Positions 10,287-20,108 of a DNA stretch of 61,415 nt are shown here, piece by piece. The notes below the pieces were generated by a model. It worked only from the letters and a program-made list of their open reading frames with translations. It had not been told where the DNA came from and searched no databases. The stretch spans positions 1 to 61,415 of the forward strand of contig JABFSE010000011.1 in the NCBI GenBank assembly GCA_013140765.1, given 5' to 3'. The stretch is from Sulfuriferula sp. GTDB taxonomy: Bacteria > Pseudomonadota > Gammaproteobacteria > Burkholderiales > Sulfuriferulaceae. Positions within the stretch are counted from its first letter, which is position 1, and each line of letters opens with the position of its first letter. A program made the translations under genes and the position numbers.

Positions 10287-11468
10287 ATGGCTGTTATCAA
10301 AGTAACTGATCTTGACCTCAAAGGTAAACGCGTTTTTATTCGTGCTGACATGAATGTGCCAGTTAAAGACGGTAAAGTCACTTCTGACGCACGCATCACA
10401 GCATCTATGCGCACTATCGAGCATTGCCTGAAAGCTGGCGCAAAAGTGATGGTGACCTCACATTTGGGTCGCCCGACCGAAGGCGAATTTTCAGCCGAAA
10501 ACTCATTGCAACCTGTTGCTGACGTATTGTCTGCAAAACTAGGCAAACCAGTGCGCTTAATCCAGGACTGGATAAATGGCGGCTTTGAAGTGGCTGATGG
10601 CGAATTGGTATTGTTGGAAAACGTGCGTTTCAACATCGGTGAAAAGAAAAATCTAGATGAAACCGCACAAAAATACGCTGCTTTATGTGATGTATTTGTG
10701 ATGGACGCGTTTGGCACAGCGCATCGCGCTGAGGCTTCTACCCACGGCGTGGCAAAATTTTCCCCTATCGCGGCGGCAGGTATTTTGCTGACTGAAGAGT
10801 TAGAAGCATTAACGCAGGCATTGTTAAATCCAGCACGTCCTATGGTTGCTATTGTTGGCGGCTCTAAAGTGTCAACTAAATTGACCGTGCTAGAAGCCTT
10901 ATCAGAAAAAGTGGATCAATTAGTCGTAGGCGGCGGTATCGCTAACACCTTCATCAAAGCAACAGGCAAAAACGTCGGTAAATCCTTATGTGAAGACGAC
11001 TTAGTGCCCGTTGCACAAGCCTTGATGGTGAAAATGACAGCGCGTGGTGCAACTATTCCTGTTGCTGTTGACGTAGTCTGCGCGAAAAAATTTGACGCGA
11101 ACGAACCTGCTATTCTGAAAGATGCAGGCGATGTGTTAGACGATGATATGATATTCGACATCGGTCCTAAATCAGCGCAAGAACTGGCTGACATCATCAT
11201 GAAAGCAGGCACGGTGGTTTGGAACGGTCCTGTAGGCGTATTCGAGTTTGACCAATTCGGCGCAGGGACTAAAACCATCGCTGACGCGATTGCGAACACC
11301 AGCGCGTTTACGCTGGCAGGTGGTGGCGATACCATTGCGGCAATACAAAAGTACGATATTTTTGATAAAGTTTCTTATATTTCAACTGCTGGTGGTGCGT
11401 TTTTGGAATTCTTGGAAGGCAAAACATTGCCAGCCGTAGAGATTTTGGAGCAACGCGCGGCAGGTTAA
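10287..11468 (+). CDS. pgk: Phosphoglycerate kinase
   Basis: 393 residues from the ATG at 10287, which has GGAG seven bases upstream; a start 12 bases earlier would include that ribosome site. Bilobed kinase that interconverts 1,3-bisphosphoglycerate and 3-phosphoglycerate with ADP/ATP. Family motifs: [47 protein letters not shown] and TLAGGGDT near the C-terminus. Third gene of the central-carbon operon. Confidence 0.97.
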   Translation: MAVIKVTDLDLKGKRVFIRADMNVPVKDGKVTSDARITASMRTIEHCLKAGAKVMVTSHLGRPTEGEFSAENSLQPVADVLSAKLGKPVRLIQDWINGGFEVADGELVLLENVRFNIGEKKNLDETAQKYAALCDVFVMDAFGTAHRAEASTHGVAKFSPIAAAGILLTEELEALTQALLNPARPMVAIVGGSKVSTKLTVLEALSEKVDQLVVGGGIANTFIKATGKNVGKSLCEDDLVPVAQALMVKMTARGATIPVAVDVVCAKKFDANEPAILKDAGDVLDDDMIFDIGPKSAQELADIIMKAGTVVWNGPVGVFEFDQFGAGTKTIADAIANTSAFTLAGGGDTIAAIQKYDIFDKVSYISTAGGAFLEFLEGKTLPAVEILEQRAAG

Positions 11469-11522
11469 ATCATAGCGGGTGCAAGGTTGCGCCCCTTAAT
11501 TCATACAGTACTGGAAAATTTC

Positions 11523-12965
11523 ATGATACGCAGAACCAAGATAGTCGCAACATTAGGACCCTCGTCTAATGATGCAAAAGTGTTAGACCAGATGATGGAA
11601 GCTGGGCTAGATGTAGTGCGTTTGAATTTTTCACACGGCACGGCGCAAGATCATATAGACCGCGCTGAATTAGTTCGTAGCCTAGCGCGTGCGCGTGGTC
11701 GCGCTGTCGGCGTGTTAGCCGATTTGCAAGGGCCTAAGATACGCGTGGGCAAATTTGAAAACAGCAAAATCACCTTGGCGGCAGGTGATAAATTCATCTT
11801 AGATGCCAATTGCACACTGGGTAACCAAGAGCGCGTAGGGCTGGATTATAAAGAACTCCCTAACGATTTAGAACGCGGCGCGACTTTGTTGCTAGATGAT
11901 GGTCGCATCGAAATGTGGGTAGAAGAAGTCGTTGGCGCAGAAATTATTTGTAAAGTCGTCCAAGGTGGCGTGCTGTCAAATAACAAAGGTATCAACCGTA
12001 AAGGCGGTGGCTTGTCAGCGGCAGCGTTGACTGAAAAAGACATGGAAGATCTGAAAACGGCAGCGTCTTTGCAAGCAGATTACATCGCTATTTCTTTCCC
12101 ACGTTCGGCGGACGATATGCACTTGGCTCGTCGCTTACTTAAAGAAGCGGGTGGTCACGGCTTATTAGTCGCTAAAATCGAACGCGCTGAAGCGATAGAA
12201 GCCTTAGAAGAAATCATCTTGGCATCCGATGCCATCATGGTTGCGCGCGGTGATTTAGGTGTGGAAGTCGGCGATGCGGCCGTACCCGCATTGCAAAAGA
12301 AAATGATACGCATGGCGCGTAAACACAATCGTCCTGTCATTACAGCAACGCAAATGATGGAGTCGATGATAGAAAACCCTATCCCTACGCGTGCTGAAGT
12401 ATCAGACGTTGCCAATGCGGTGCTAGACGGCACAGATGCGGTGATGTTGTCAGCAGAAACAGCGGCAGGTGCGTATCCAGTCGAAGCCATCGCGGCTATG
12501 CACCGTGTATGTATCGAAGCTGAAAAAGAAACTGAGCAAGAATTTAACAGTAAGAAATTAGATAACGCCGTTACTCGTGTTGATGAATCAGTCGCATTAG
12601 CGGCGATATTTACCGCTACGCATCTGGATAACGTTAAAGCTATCGCGGCATTAACGCAATCAGGCTCAACTTGCTTATGGATGTCACGCGTCAGTACCGC
12701 CGTACCTATCTACGCGTTAACGCCAGAAACAGCAACGCGTCGCAAAGTAACACTATACCGTGGTGTCTATCCTATCAACTTCAAAGTCGAAACCAAAGAC
12801 CGCGATACGTTGTTAATCGAAGCTGAAGAAGAATTGCGCCGTCGTGGTGCTGTGCGCGAAGGCGACTTAATCGTCCTCACTATAGGCGAACCTATCGGCG
12901 AAGCAGGTGGTACTAACACCATGAAGATAGTGAAAGTCGGCGAATACAAATCACGCAACAAATAA
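11523..12965 (+). CDS. pyk: Pyruvate kinase
   Basis: 480 residues from the ATG at 11523 (MIRRTKIVATLGPSS), the family start; an earlier in-frame start at 11487 would add 12 residues with no similarity. Converts phosphoenolpyruvate and ADP to pyruvate and ATP. The barrel motifs are present: VRLNFSHGTAQDH, the metal-binding MVARGDLGVEVGD, and ITATQMMESMIENP; the C-terminal allosteric domain is complete. Its presence inside an otherwise reversible set of genes shows that the operon serves glycolytic flux as well as carbon fixation. Confidence 0.96.
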   Translation: MIRRTKIVATLGPSSNDAKVLDQMMEAGLDVVRLNFSHGTAQDHIDRAELVRSLARARGRAVGVLADLQGPKIRVGKFENSKITLAAGDKFILDANCTLGNQERVGLDYKELPNDLERGATLLLDDGRIEMWVEEVVGAEIICKVVQGGVLSNNKGINRKGGGLSAAALTEKDMEDLKTAASLQADYIAISFPRSADDMHLARRLLKEAGGHGLLVAKIERAEAIEALEEIILASDAIMVARGDLGVEVGDAAVPALQKKMIRMARKHNRPVITATQMMESMIENPIPTRAEVSDVANAVLDGTDAVMLSAETAAGAYPVEAIAAMHRVCIEAEKETEQEFNSKKLDNAVTRVDESVALAAIFTATHLDNVKAIAALTQSGSTCLWMSRVSTAVPIYALTPETATRRKVTLYRGVYPINFKVETKDRDTLLIEAEEELRRRGAVREGDLIVLTIGEPIGEAGGTNTMKIVKVGEYKSRNK

Positions 12966-12995
12966 ACTTTTTATTTTTTAACCTAGGAGATTGCA

Positions 12996-14060
12996 ATGGC
13001 ACTCGTTTCATTACGTCAATTATTAGATCACGCGGCAGAAAACGGCTACGGCTTACCTGCTTTTAACGTGAACAACCTTGAACAAGTTCACGCTATCATG
13101 CAAGCGGCAGACGCATGTGGTAGTCCAGTTATCATGCAAGCGTCAGCAGGCGCGCGCAAATACGCAGGTGCGAGCTTCTTGCGCCACCTGATTACAGCGG
13201 CAGTTGAGGCTTATCCACACATTCCAGTGGTTATGCACCAAGATCACGGCGCGTCTATGCCTGTATGTGTACGTTCAATTACCGATGGTTTCTCATCAGT
13301 GATGATGGACGGTTCTTTGAAAGAAGATGGCAAAACACCAGCCAGCTACGAATACAACGTAGAAATCACCCGTAAAGTAGCTGAAATCGCGCACTCAGTA
13401 GGTGTTTCAGTTGAAGGTGAATTAGGTTGCTTAGGTTCATTAGAAACAGGTATGGCAGGTGAAGAAGACGGTCAGGGCGCAGAAGGCGTATTGGATCATT
13501 CACAACTGTTGACTGACCCAGAAGAAGCGGCAGATTTCGTTAAACGCACAGGTGTTGACGCATTGGCTATCGCTATTGGTACTTCACACGGCGCGTACAA
13601 ATTTACTCGCCCACCTACAGGCGACATCTTGGCTATTGGTCGTATCAAAGAAATCCACGCACGCATTCCTAACACCCACTTAGTCATGCACGGTTCATCA
13701 TCAGTACCGCAAGAATGGTTGAAAATCATCAACGATTTCGGCGGCGACATGGGCGAAACCTACGGTGTACCAGTAGAAGAAATCGTAGAAGGTATCAAGC
13801 ACGGCGTGCGTAAAGTAAACATTGATACTGACTTGCGTATGGCTTCAACAGGTGCTGTGCGTAAATTCTTGGCTGAAAACCGCTCAGAATTTGACCCACG
13901 TAAATTCCTGATTGCTTCTACCAAAGCTATGCAAGAAATCTGCAAATTGCGCTACGAAGCATTCGGTTGCGCAGGTCAAGCGGCTAAAATCAAACCAGTT
14001 GATTTAGAAAAAATGGCAGCTAAATACGCTAAAGGCGAATTAGCCGCGATTATCAAGTAA
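12996..14060 (+). CDS. fba: Fructose-bisphosphate aldolase, class II (Calvin-cycle subtype)
   Basis: 354 residues; zinc-dependent aldolase that joins or cleaves dihydroxyacetone phosphate and glyceraldehyde-3-phosphate. Metal ligands and family motifs are visible: [37 protein letters not shown] and [10 protein letters not shown]. The length and the long insert region around [13 protein letters not shown] fit the subtype found with Calvin-cycle genes, though no RuBisCO gene lies in the window. Last gene of the operon, closed by a strong terminator. Confidence 0.96.
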   Translation: MALVSLRQLLDHAAENGYGLPAFNVNNLEQVHAIMQAADACGSPVIMQASAGARKYAGASFLRHLITAAVEAYPHIPVVMHQDHGASMPVCVRSITDGFSSVMMDGSLKEDGKTPASYEYNVEITRKVAEIAHSVGVSVEGELGCLGSLETGMAGEEDGQGAEGVLDHSQLLTDPEEAADFVKRTGVDALAIAIGTSHGAYKFTRPPTGDILAIGRIKEIHARIPNTHLVMHGSSSVPQEWLKIINDFGGDMGETYGVPVEEIVEGIKHGVRKVNIDTDLRMASTGAVRKFLAENRSEFDPRKFLIASTKAMQEICKLRYEAFGCAGQAAKIKPVDLEKMAAKYAKGELAAIIK

Positions 14061-14077
14061 TTGATATAGTTAGCGAT

Positions 14078-14106
14078 AAAAAAGGCGGCCTAGGTCGCCT
14101 TTTTTA
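14078..14106 (+). terminator. Rho-independent terminator after fba
   Basis: AAAAAAGGCG and CGCCTTTTTT pair around a short GCCTAGGT loop directly after the fba stop. The A-run and T-run make it usable in both directions, but it clearly ends the tkt-fba operon. Confidence 0.85.
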
Positions 14107-14142
14107 TTACCATCCACCCTATATTCTAGCCAGCCATACATC

Positions 14143-16533
14143 ATGTCACTCTATAGCCAACTCCAAGCCGCCCGCAGTGAAGAAGATGTCAAAGACGCTT
14201 ACATCAAAGCACTCAATCTCAAAGCCTACACCAAGGGCTTAATCGACATACAAACCAAGGAAATCTGGTTTGAGGCCAAGGACACAGGGCGACATTCCAG
14301 TTACGCCATGTTTACGCAATTACTGCATTACGTACAAGTGGCGCTCGATGCGGGCGAAACCATCCCGCCGTTTTTGGCCGTCATCGACACCGAAAAAGCC
14401 GCCTTGATGAAATCCGCCGACGTGTTGCCGTTTTTGGCTAAAAAGACCGTCAAATGGGGTAAATCAGCCAGCCAATACACGCAAGAAGCCCTAGCGGAAA
14501 TCTCCGCCCACATCGGCGCACACTTTGTCTCGTTCAAAATATCCACCCACGAAGACGAATTTATTACCACCGTCAAAGCCGCGATAAAATCAGGCGACAT
14601 CATCCGCACCGCGATTACGCCTGATAACCTCAAGCAGGTATTCGATAAATGGGTAGTCATGATAGGGCGTGAGATTAACGGCGTGCGCGAAGAAGACTAC
14701 GCCCTGCTGTTTTTTGCCGACATCATGAACGACGGCACAGTATCCACCCACAACGACCTACCTGCCGAACTGCTCTACAAAAATAACACCCCCGTATTCG
14801 GCTTAAACGGCAAAATGTACGCGCTCGGCAACAAGGAAGGCTACCGCCAATTTTGGGCGATATACCACCGCCCACCCAAAGCCGAATACCGCGATTACCT
14901 GCTAGAACGCCGCGACAGCTTGATACCCTTAGACGAACGCAGTTTCAAAGGCGCGTATTACACACCGCTGGCAGTAGTCGATAAAGCCTACGACAAACTC
15001 AGCGAAACCCTAGGCAAAAACTGGCAACGCGAATACATCGTCTGGGACATGTGTTGCGGCGTGGGTAATTTAGAGGTTAAACACAGCAACCCGCGCAACA
15101 TCTATATGAGCACGCTCGATGCCGCCGACGTGGACGTAATGAAAGCCACCAAAACCTGCGTCGCCGCACAACGCTTTCAGTATGATTACTTGAACGACGA
15201 CATTACTAATGACGGCAAAATTGATTACAGCCTCACCGACAAAGTGCCAGCGGGATTGCGTAAAGCCATTGCTGAGGGCAAGAAGATACTGGTGCTGATT
15301 AACCCGCCCTATGCGGAGGCTGCGAATCGTAGCAATTTAGCAATAGATACTGTAGATGTAAAAAATAAATCAGGAGTGGCAAATACAAAATTCTCAGCAG
15401 CTATGCTTGATTATGGCAAAGCAAGCAACGAACTTTTCACGCAGTTTGTCGCGCGTGTTGCGCAAGAAATACCGAATGCGGTATTAGCCATGTTCAGCAC
15501 GCTAAAATATGTGAATGCACCTAATTTCGAGCAATTCCGTTTGAAATGGAATGCAAAATTTTTAGGTGGTTTTGTTGTGCATAACAAGGCGTTCGATGGT
15601 TTGAATGGAAAATTTCCTATTGGTTTTTTAGTTTGGGAAACTCGTCAAGGTATACAAACATCAATTGCTGAGGTTCGGGTTGATGTATTAGATAAGAATG
15701 CGCAGGAAATTGGTGAGAAGACTTTTTACAATTTGCCAAATAGTATTTACTTAAACGTTTGGTTGCCACGACCTAAGCCGAATAGTGTTCAAGTTATCCC
15801 ATTAAAAAATACGATAACGCCTTATACCGCAAAAAAATACTTAGATAAATGGTCGGATGATGCTATTGGATACATGTGGTGCCAAAATAATGACTTTCAG
15901 CACGCTGAACAACAAACAGTTTTATTTTCCTCTGTATGGGGCGATTCGCATGGTTTCTATGTAAATAATGAAAACCTGTGGCAAGCCGCAATAGTATTTG
16001 CAGTACGCCGCTTATTCGCACCGACCTGGCTTAACGATCGCGATCAATTCCTGCAACCCACCGCGTCCTTATCCGACGAATTCAAAATAGACTGCCTGAT
16101 CTGGATGCTGTTCCACCGCTGCAATCAAACCGCCAGCGCAGACGGCTTGGAATGGAACGACAAAACCTGGTCTATCGTCAACCACTTCATCCCCTACACC
16201 GAAACCGAAGTCGGTGCGCCCGATCGTTTTGAATCTGATTTCATGGTGCAGTATCTGGCGGATAAAACCCTATCCATTGAGGCCGTCGCCGTGCTCGACG
16301 CAGGGCGCACGCTATGGCAAGCCTATTTCAACGACACCGACGTTTACACCGTGCGCGACGCGCTCAAGCTCAACCGCGCTGACGTAGGCTGGTATCAAAT
16401 CCGCAACGCCCTGAAAGCCCGCAACACCAGCGGCGACACCCTGCCCGTCGATTTCAGTGAATTTGAAGTGGCCTATAAAGCATTGGGCGACAAACTCCGC
16501 CCTATGGTGTTTGAGCTGGGGTTTTTGCGATAA
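14143..16533 (+). CDS. Single-chain restriction-modification enzyme (type IIG-like)
   Basis: 796 residues. The N-terminus carries a PD-(D/E)xK-like nuclease pattern (LIDIQ with D35, then WFEAK with E44 and K46). The middle is an N6-adenine methyltransferase: motif X GAYYTP (270-275), motif I DMCCGVGNLE (302-311) and catalytic NPPY (387-390). The remaining C-terminal half should hold the target-recognition region. Nuclease and methylase in one chain is the type IIG arrangement; no separate specificity gene is seen. Bases about 15320-15990 are clearly richer in A/T than both flanks of the same gene, as if the recognition part had been exchanged. Sits alone after the fba terminator and before hicAB. 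The recognition sequence is unknown. Confidence 0.8.
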   Translation: MSLYSQLQAARSEEDVKDAYIKALNLKAYTKGLIDIQTKEIWFEAKDTGRHSSYAMFTQLLHYVQVALDAGETIPPFLAVIDTEKAALMKSADVLPFLAKKTVKWGKSASQYTQEALAEISAHIGAHFVSFKISTHEDEFITTVKAAIKSGDIIRTAITPDNLKQVFDKWVVMIGREINGVREEDYALLFFADIMNDGTVSTHNDLPAELLYKNNTPVFGLNGKMYALGNKEGYRQFWAIYHRPPKAEYRDYLLERRDSLIPLDERSFKGAYYTPLAVVDKAYDKLSETLGKNWQREYIVWDMCCGVGNLEVKHSNPRNIYMSTLDAADVDVMKATKTCVAAQRFQYDYLNDDITNDGKIDYSLTDKVPAGLRKAIAEGKKILVLINPPYAEAANRSNLAIDTVDVKNKSGVANTKFSAAMLDYGKASNELFTQFVARVAQEIPNAVLAMFSTLKYVNAPNFEQFRLKWNAKFLGGFVVHNKAFDGLNGKFPIGFLVWETRQGIQTSIAEVRVDVLDKNAQEIGEKTFYNLPNSIYLNVWLPRPKPNSVQVIPLKNTITPYTAKKYLDKWSDDAIGYMWCQNNDFQHAEQQTVLFSSVWGDSHGFYVNNENLWQAAIVFAVRRLFAPTWLNDRDQFLQPTASLSDEFKIDCLIWMLFHRCNQTASADGLEWNDKTWSIVNHFIPYTETEVGAPDRFESDFMVQYLADKTLSIEAVAVLDAGRTLWQAYFNDTDVYTVRDALKLNRADVGWYQIRNALKARNTSGDTLPVDFSEFEVAYKALGDKLRPMVFELGFLR

Positions 16534-16581
16534 ATGTTTGAAAGTTAGAACTGCCCCCTTTGCGGCACTTGTGTAATAGCT

Positions 16582-16633
16582 GCAACTAAAAACAGTTGCA
16601 AATTGCATTGTTCGTAACTATACTTAGTTGCAA
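16582..16633 (+). promoter_or_regulatory. hicAB promoter and probable HicB operator
   Basis: TTGCAA (16596-16601), 17 bases, TATACT (16619-16624) form a good sigma70 promoter. An inverted repeat GCAACT-N6-AGTTGC covers 16582-16599, overlapping the -35, and AGTTGCAA recurs at 16626-16633, 32 bp (about three helical turns) downstream. Repeats across the core promoter of a toxin-antitoxin operon suggest autorepression by HicB. Binding is inferred. Confidence 0.6.
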
Positions 16634-16650
16634 TTGGTTTGGGAGTCAAT

Positions 16651-16899
16651 ATGGGTAAACAAGAGAAGTTATTGGATAAATTACGTCATGCAGGCAATAC
16701 TTTTGCATGGTCTGACCTAGTTACCTTGTTGGCTCAGTTGGGTTATGAAAAGCAGGAGATGGCGGGTTCTCGGGTAAGGTTTCTAAATCGGGAGCATGAC
16801 CATATCATCAGGTTGCATAAGCCGCACCCAGAGAATCACCTCAAGGGTGGCGCATTAAAAGACGTTCGTGAACAATTGAAGATTCGGGGGTTTTTATGA
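16651..16899 (+). CDS. hicA: HicA-type mRNA interferase toxin
   Basis: 82 residues from the ATG at 16651, with GGGAG six bases upstream. The dsRBD-like HicA fold is recognisable: a helix (LLDKLRHAG), a strand around the LLAQLGYEKQEMAGSRVRF segment, and the conserved catalytic-His region (HDHIIRLHKPHPEN). HicA toxins cleave mRNA and are neutralised by HicB. The stop overlaps the hicB start by four bases (ATGA), the usual toxin-first coupling. The second histidine-rich stretch is somewhat longer than in the smallest HicA proteins, otherwise ordinary. Confidence 0.85.
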   Translation: MGKQEKLLDKLRHAGNTFAWSDLVTLLAQLGYEKQEMAGSRVRFLNREHDHIIRLHKPHPENHLKGGALKDVREQLKIRGFL

Positions 16900-17231
16900 C
16901 ATATCTTAACTACAAAGGCTACTTAGGCACCATCGAGCCGCAACTGGAAGATGGTACGTTATATGGAAAACTTGCCTTTATCCGTGATTTAGTGACTTAT
17001 GAGGCGAGCACATTAAATGATTTAAAGCGGGAATTTGAGTTTTCGGTAGATGCTTATTTGCAAGATTGTAAAGAATTAGGGCACCAACCCAACGCGCCCT
17101 TAAAAGGCTCATTCAATGTCCGTACTACGCCTGAAATCCACAGGCAGGCAGTATTGGCGGCGGGCGATAAAAGCCTGAACGCTTTTGTCACCGAAGCCAT
17201 CGCCGAAAAAGTCGCTCGGGTACTGGCTTAA
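16896..17231 (+). CDS. hicB: HicB-type antitoxin
   Basis: 111 residues. The N-terminal partial RNase-H-like fold (YLNYKGYLGTIEPQLEDGTLYGKL) is followed by a C-terminal ribbon-helix-helix (FNVRTTPEIHRQAVLAAGDKSLNAF), which should bind the operator repeats upstream of hicA. Overlaps hicA by four bases. It would bind and inhibit HicA and repress the operon. Confidence 0.87.
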   Translation: MTYLNYKGYLGTIEPQLEDGTLYGKLAFIRDLVTYEASTLNDLKREFEFSVDAYLQDCKELGHQPNAPLKGSFNVRTTPEIHRQAVLAAGDKSLNAFVTEAIAEKVARVLA

Positions 17232-17285
17232 ACTTGCATAGTCAATTTGCTTTTGGTGCGGGTAAGTAGGCTGGATATTTGGGCA

Positions 17286-17311
17286 ATAAAAAACCCGCTG
17301 GTGGGCGGGTT
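17286..17311 (-). terminator. Terminator of the tRNA-Met transcript
   Basis: On the minus strand AACCCGC and GCGGGTT form a stem followed by TTTTTTATT, 36 bases beyond the tRNA 3' end. The plus strand lacks a T-run after the stem, so it serves the tRNA rather than hicAB. Confidence 0.75.
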
Positions 17312-17346
17312 AGTTAGACTTCGTTGCACCGTGTTAAACGGGTAAA

Positions 17347-17423
17347 TGGTGGTGATGGGCGGAATCGAACCGCCGACCTATGGGTTATGAATCCATCGCT
17401 CTAACCGTCTGAGCTACATCACC
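17347..17423 (-). tRNA. tRNA-Met (anticodon CAT)
   Basis: 77 nt including an encoded CCA. The acceptor stem pairs GGTGATG with CATCACC; the anticodon loop reads TTCATAA within a GATGG/CCATA-type stem; the T arm is GGCGG-TTCGATT-CCGCC. The well-paired acceptor start (G1 to C72) fits elongator rather than initiator tRNA-Met; the tRNA-Ile2 (CAT) alternative cannot be excluded without a modification-determinant check. Confidence 0.9.
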
Positions 17424-17586
17424 AACATACTACGAAGCCGCGCATTATGCCGTTTTAGTGGGGGTGTTGTCAAGGTGCTGTGTGATGAAATTCAATAAAA
17501 TCATGTTTTGCTGTTGCAAGTATTGATATTTTGCTTGATAATGTTCGTCTTTCTGCGTACACGCCGCAGCACCTTAGGATAAAATT

Positions 17587-17796
17587 ATGAAACCTGATAC
17601 ACACCCAAATTATGATGAAATTAACGTAACTTGCAGTTGCGGTAATAAGTTTGTGACTCGCTCTACAACTATCAAGCCTTTGCATGTTGAAGTATGTTCT
17701 GAATGCCACCCTTTCTATACGGGTAAGCAAAAGATAGTTGATACCGCTGGTCGTGTTGAAAAATTCCGTCAAAAGTACGGCATGAAATCAGCATAA
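17587..17796 (+). CDS. rpmE: 50S ribosomal protein L31 (zinc-binding type)
   Basis: 69 residues. Has the zinc ligands CSCG near residue 16 and [13 protein letters not shown] near residue 37, so it is the C-positive form that also acts as zinc store. The start follows TTAGGATAAAATT. A terminator follows 34 bases after the stop. Confidence 0.96.
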   Translation: MKPDTHPNYDEINVTCSCGNKFVTRSTTIKPLHVEVCSECHPFYTGKQKIVDTAGRVEKFRQKYGMKSA

Positions 17797-17830
17797 AGCA
17801 ACTTGCTCCCTATTTTGGGACGGTGCTAAC

Positions 17831-17858
17831 AAAAAAGACAGCCAATGCTGTCTTTTTT
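17831..17858 (+). terminator. Terminator after rpmE
   Basis: AAAAAAGACAGC and GCTGTCTTTTTT form a perfect stem with a CAAT loop, ending in further Ts. Confidence 0.88.
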
Positions 17859-17876
17859 GTTTTTTAGCGTAAAATT

Positions 17877-19547
17877 ATGGCTTTATTGTCTCGTGGGCAT
17901 GACGTGTCTAATCTCTTTTCTATACGCCCTTATCGTTTTGTACCTAGCTTGCTCACAGTGGTGTTGTGCCTGGCTTGGTTGTTGCCTGGCTTGATAGGGC
18001 ATGAGCCTTGGAAAGGTGACGAAGCTGAGACGATGGGGCTGATACATAGCATATTGTCAGGTATGCCTGTGGCAGTGCCGACGCTGGCTGGTGAGCCTTG
18101 GCTGGGTGTGCCGCCGTTATATAGCATAGTGGGGGCAATGTTTGCGCACCTCTTTGCGCCTTGGTTGCCTGCGCATGATGCGGCGCGGCTGGCGGGTGGC
18201 TTTTTTGTGTTGCTGGCGTTGTTGTTTGCTGGGTTCGCTGGGCGTGAGTTATATGGTAGTGAGCATGGGCGTTTAGCCGCGCTAGTGCTGGTCGGTAGCG
18301 TAGGGTTGTGGGTGCGTGCGCATGAGTCTATTCCGCAAACGGCGTTGTTGGCGGGCGTGGCTATGGTCGGCTATGGTGCGGCTTTGTCGGTGCGACGAGC
18401 GTATCTGGGCGGTGCAATAGTCGGCACGGGGCTGGGTATTAGCTTTATGAGTGTGGGCGTGGTGGAGACGTTTGCATTGGCGATGGCATTGTTGGCCTTG
18501 CCTGTGTTTAGCCCGCACTGGCGGCAGTGGCGGACGTTGCAAGCGGCGTTGATGACGTTGTTGGCGGTCGCACCTTGGTTGCTTATTTGGCCTTGGGCGT
18601 TGTGGCAGGCCGCACCTAGTTTGCTAATTGATTGGTGGCATAGTCAGGTGCAAGCGCGTTTGGTTTTTTGGGGTGCGTCTGGCGTGACGTGGACGGCTTA
18701 TTATTTCAAGTTTTTACCTTGGTTTGCTTGGCCTGCTTGGCCGTTGGCGTTGTGGACGTTGTGGCATGCGCGGCGCGAACAATTGACTTCGACGGGTGTG
18801 GTTTTGCCTGTGGCAATGTGGTTAAGTATGACGTTAGTGTTGAGTTTTACGGTTGATCCGTCGCCTGATAATGGTTTGCCGATATTGATACCGCTGGCTT
18901 GGTTGGCGGCGGGCAGTGCGTTTACTTTGCGCCGTGGGGCGGCGAATGCCTTGTATTGGTTTGCGATGATGAGTTTTGGTGTGGTGGCGATTGCGGCATG
19001 GATTTATTGGAGCGCGTTTGATTTGGGTGTGCCTGCGCAATTGGCGGCGCATGTGCGTAAATTACAGCCGAGTTATGTGGGGGATGTGCATCCTTTCCCT
19101 GTGCTGATGGCGGTGCTGTATTGCGTTGCTTGGGTGGTATTGCTGGTGCGTATGCAACGTTCCCCTCAGCGTCCGTTGATTGCGTGGGCGGCGGGGATGG
19201 CGTTGACTTGGGGGCTGGCGGCGAGTTTGTTTGAGCGTCCTATGGACGAGCGTATGGGCTATGATGGGGTGATGAAGTCTATGCAGGTGCATTTGCCTAG
19301 TCGTTCTTGTGTTGCTAGTGAGGGCGTGAATGCGGGTGCGCGGGCGATGCTGGATTATTATTTGGGCGTGCAAACCTTGCGGGTGGAAGATACGGTTGCG
19401 CCTACGTGTTCGGTGTTGTTGGTTGAGATTGATGCTGATACGGATGTGATACCGACGCGTGCTGGCTGGCGTGCGGTGTGGCATGGTCATCGTGCGGGCA
19501 ATCGTACCGAGCATTTTATTTTGTATCGAAAAATTAAGCGCAAATAA
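17877..19547 (+). CDS. ArnT/PMT-like integral membrane glycosyltransferase
   Basis: 556 residues, with about ten to twelve hydrophobic segments. The first helix is followed by GHEPWKGDEAETMGL, the periplasmic loop with an acidic pair that marks GT-C enzymes of the ArnT/PMT type using polyprenyl-phosphate sugars. The C-terminal part is a short soluble periplasmic domain (ACVASEGVNAGARAM region). Donor and acceptor are not predictable; lipid A or protein glycosylation are possible. The stop abuts the mobA start with no gap, so the two are probably co-transcribed although functionally unrelated. Confidence 0.78.
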   Translation: MALLSRGHDVSNLFSIRPYRFVPSLLTVVLCLAWLLPGLIGHEPWKGDEAETMGLIHSILSGMPVAVPTLAGEPWLGVPPLYSIVGAMFAHLFAPWLPAHDAARLAGGFFVLLALLFAGFAGRELYGSEHGRLAALVLVGSVGLWVRAHESIPQTALLAGVAMVGYGAALSVRRAYLGGAIVGTGLGISFMSVGVVETFALAMALLALPVFSPHWRQWRTLQAALMTLLAVAPWLLIWPWALWQAAPSLLIDWWHSQVQARLVFWGASGVTWTAYYFKFLPWFAWPAWPLALWTLWHARREQLTSTGVVLPVAMWLSMTLVLSFTVDPSPDNGLPILIPLAWLAAGSAFTLRRGAANALYWFAMMSFGVVAIAAWIYWSAFDLGVPAQLAAHVRKLQPSYVGDVHPFPVLMAVLYCVAWVVLLVRMQRSPQRPLIAWAAGMALTWGLAASLFERPMDERMGYDGVMKSMQVHLPSRSCVASEGVNAGARAMLDYYLGVQTLRVEDTVAPTCSVLLVEIDADTDVIPTRAGWRAVWHGHRAGNRTEHFILYRKIKRK

Positions 19548-20108
19548 ATGGTTGATGCGGTGATATTGGCGGGCGGTGAAGCGCGGCGCATGGGCGGGCA
19601 TGATAAAGGTTTACTATGCTGTGCTGGCGTGCCGCTGGTGCAATGTGTGATTAGTCGTATTGCGCCGCAAGTCGATAATGTGTGGATAAGTGCGAATCGG
19701 CATGTTGATGACTATGCGCGATTTGGCTACGCTGTTATTCAAGATGCGAGTGCTGACTATTTAGGGCCGTTGGCGGGGGTGTTGGCGGGATTGCGTGTGG
19801 CGCAGAGCGAATGGGTGTTGATAGTGCCATGTGATACGCCTTATTTACCGATGGATTTGGTGGCGAAAATGATGGCGAGCGCGGACGATAATGTCGATGT
19901 GGTGGTTGCCGAGGCAGAACGCTTACATGCGACGGTGATGCTGTGTCGTCGCGATTTAGCGGCTGGTTTGCGTGTTTTTTTAGCGGCGGGTGGGCGTAAA
20001 GTACGCGCATGGCAGGCACAACAGCGGTGTGTGGTGGTGTCGTTTGAGAACGAAGCCGCTTTTCAGAATATGAATACGCCTGCGGAGTTAGCAGGCGCAG
20101 CTAGTTAA
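19548..20108 (+). CDS. mobA: Molybdenum cofactor guanylyltransferase
   Basis: 186 residues. The nucleotide-binding signature ILAGGEARRMGGHDKGLL opens the protein, followed by DYLGPLAGVLAGL, the metal-binding VPCDTPYLP, and NMNTPAEL near the end, all as in MobA, which joins GMP to molybdopterin for bis-MGD enzymes. No molybdoenzyme is in the window. Its 3' end overlaps the convergent DUF2063 gene by eight bases, leaving no room for a terminator between them. Confidence 0.93.
   Translation: MVDAVILAGGEARRMGGHDKGLLCCAGVPLVQCVISRIAPQVDNVWISANRHVDDYARFGYAVIQDASADYLGPLAGVLAGLRVAQSEWVLIVPCDTPYLPMDLVAKMMASADDNVDVVVAEAERLHATVMLCRRDLAAGLRVFLAAGGRKVRAWQAQQRCVVVSFENEAAFQNMNTPAELAGAAS

Noticed and set aside
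19062-19601. Long open frame on the minus strand opposite the membrane glycosyltransferase
   Set aside because: Arg/His-rich, no ribosome site, arises from codon bias of the plus-strand gene.
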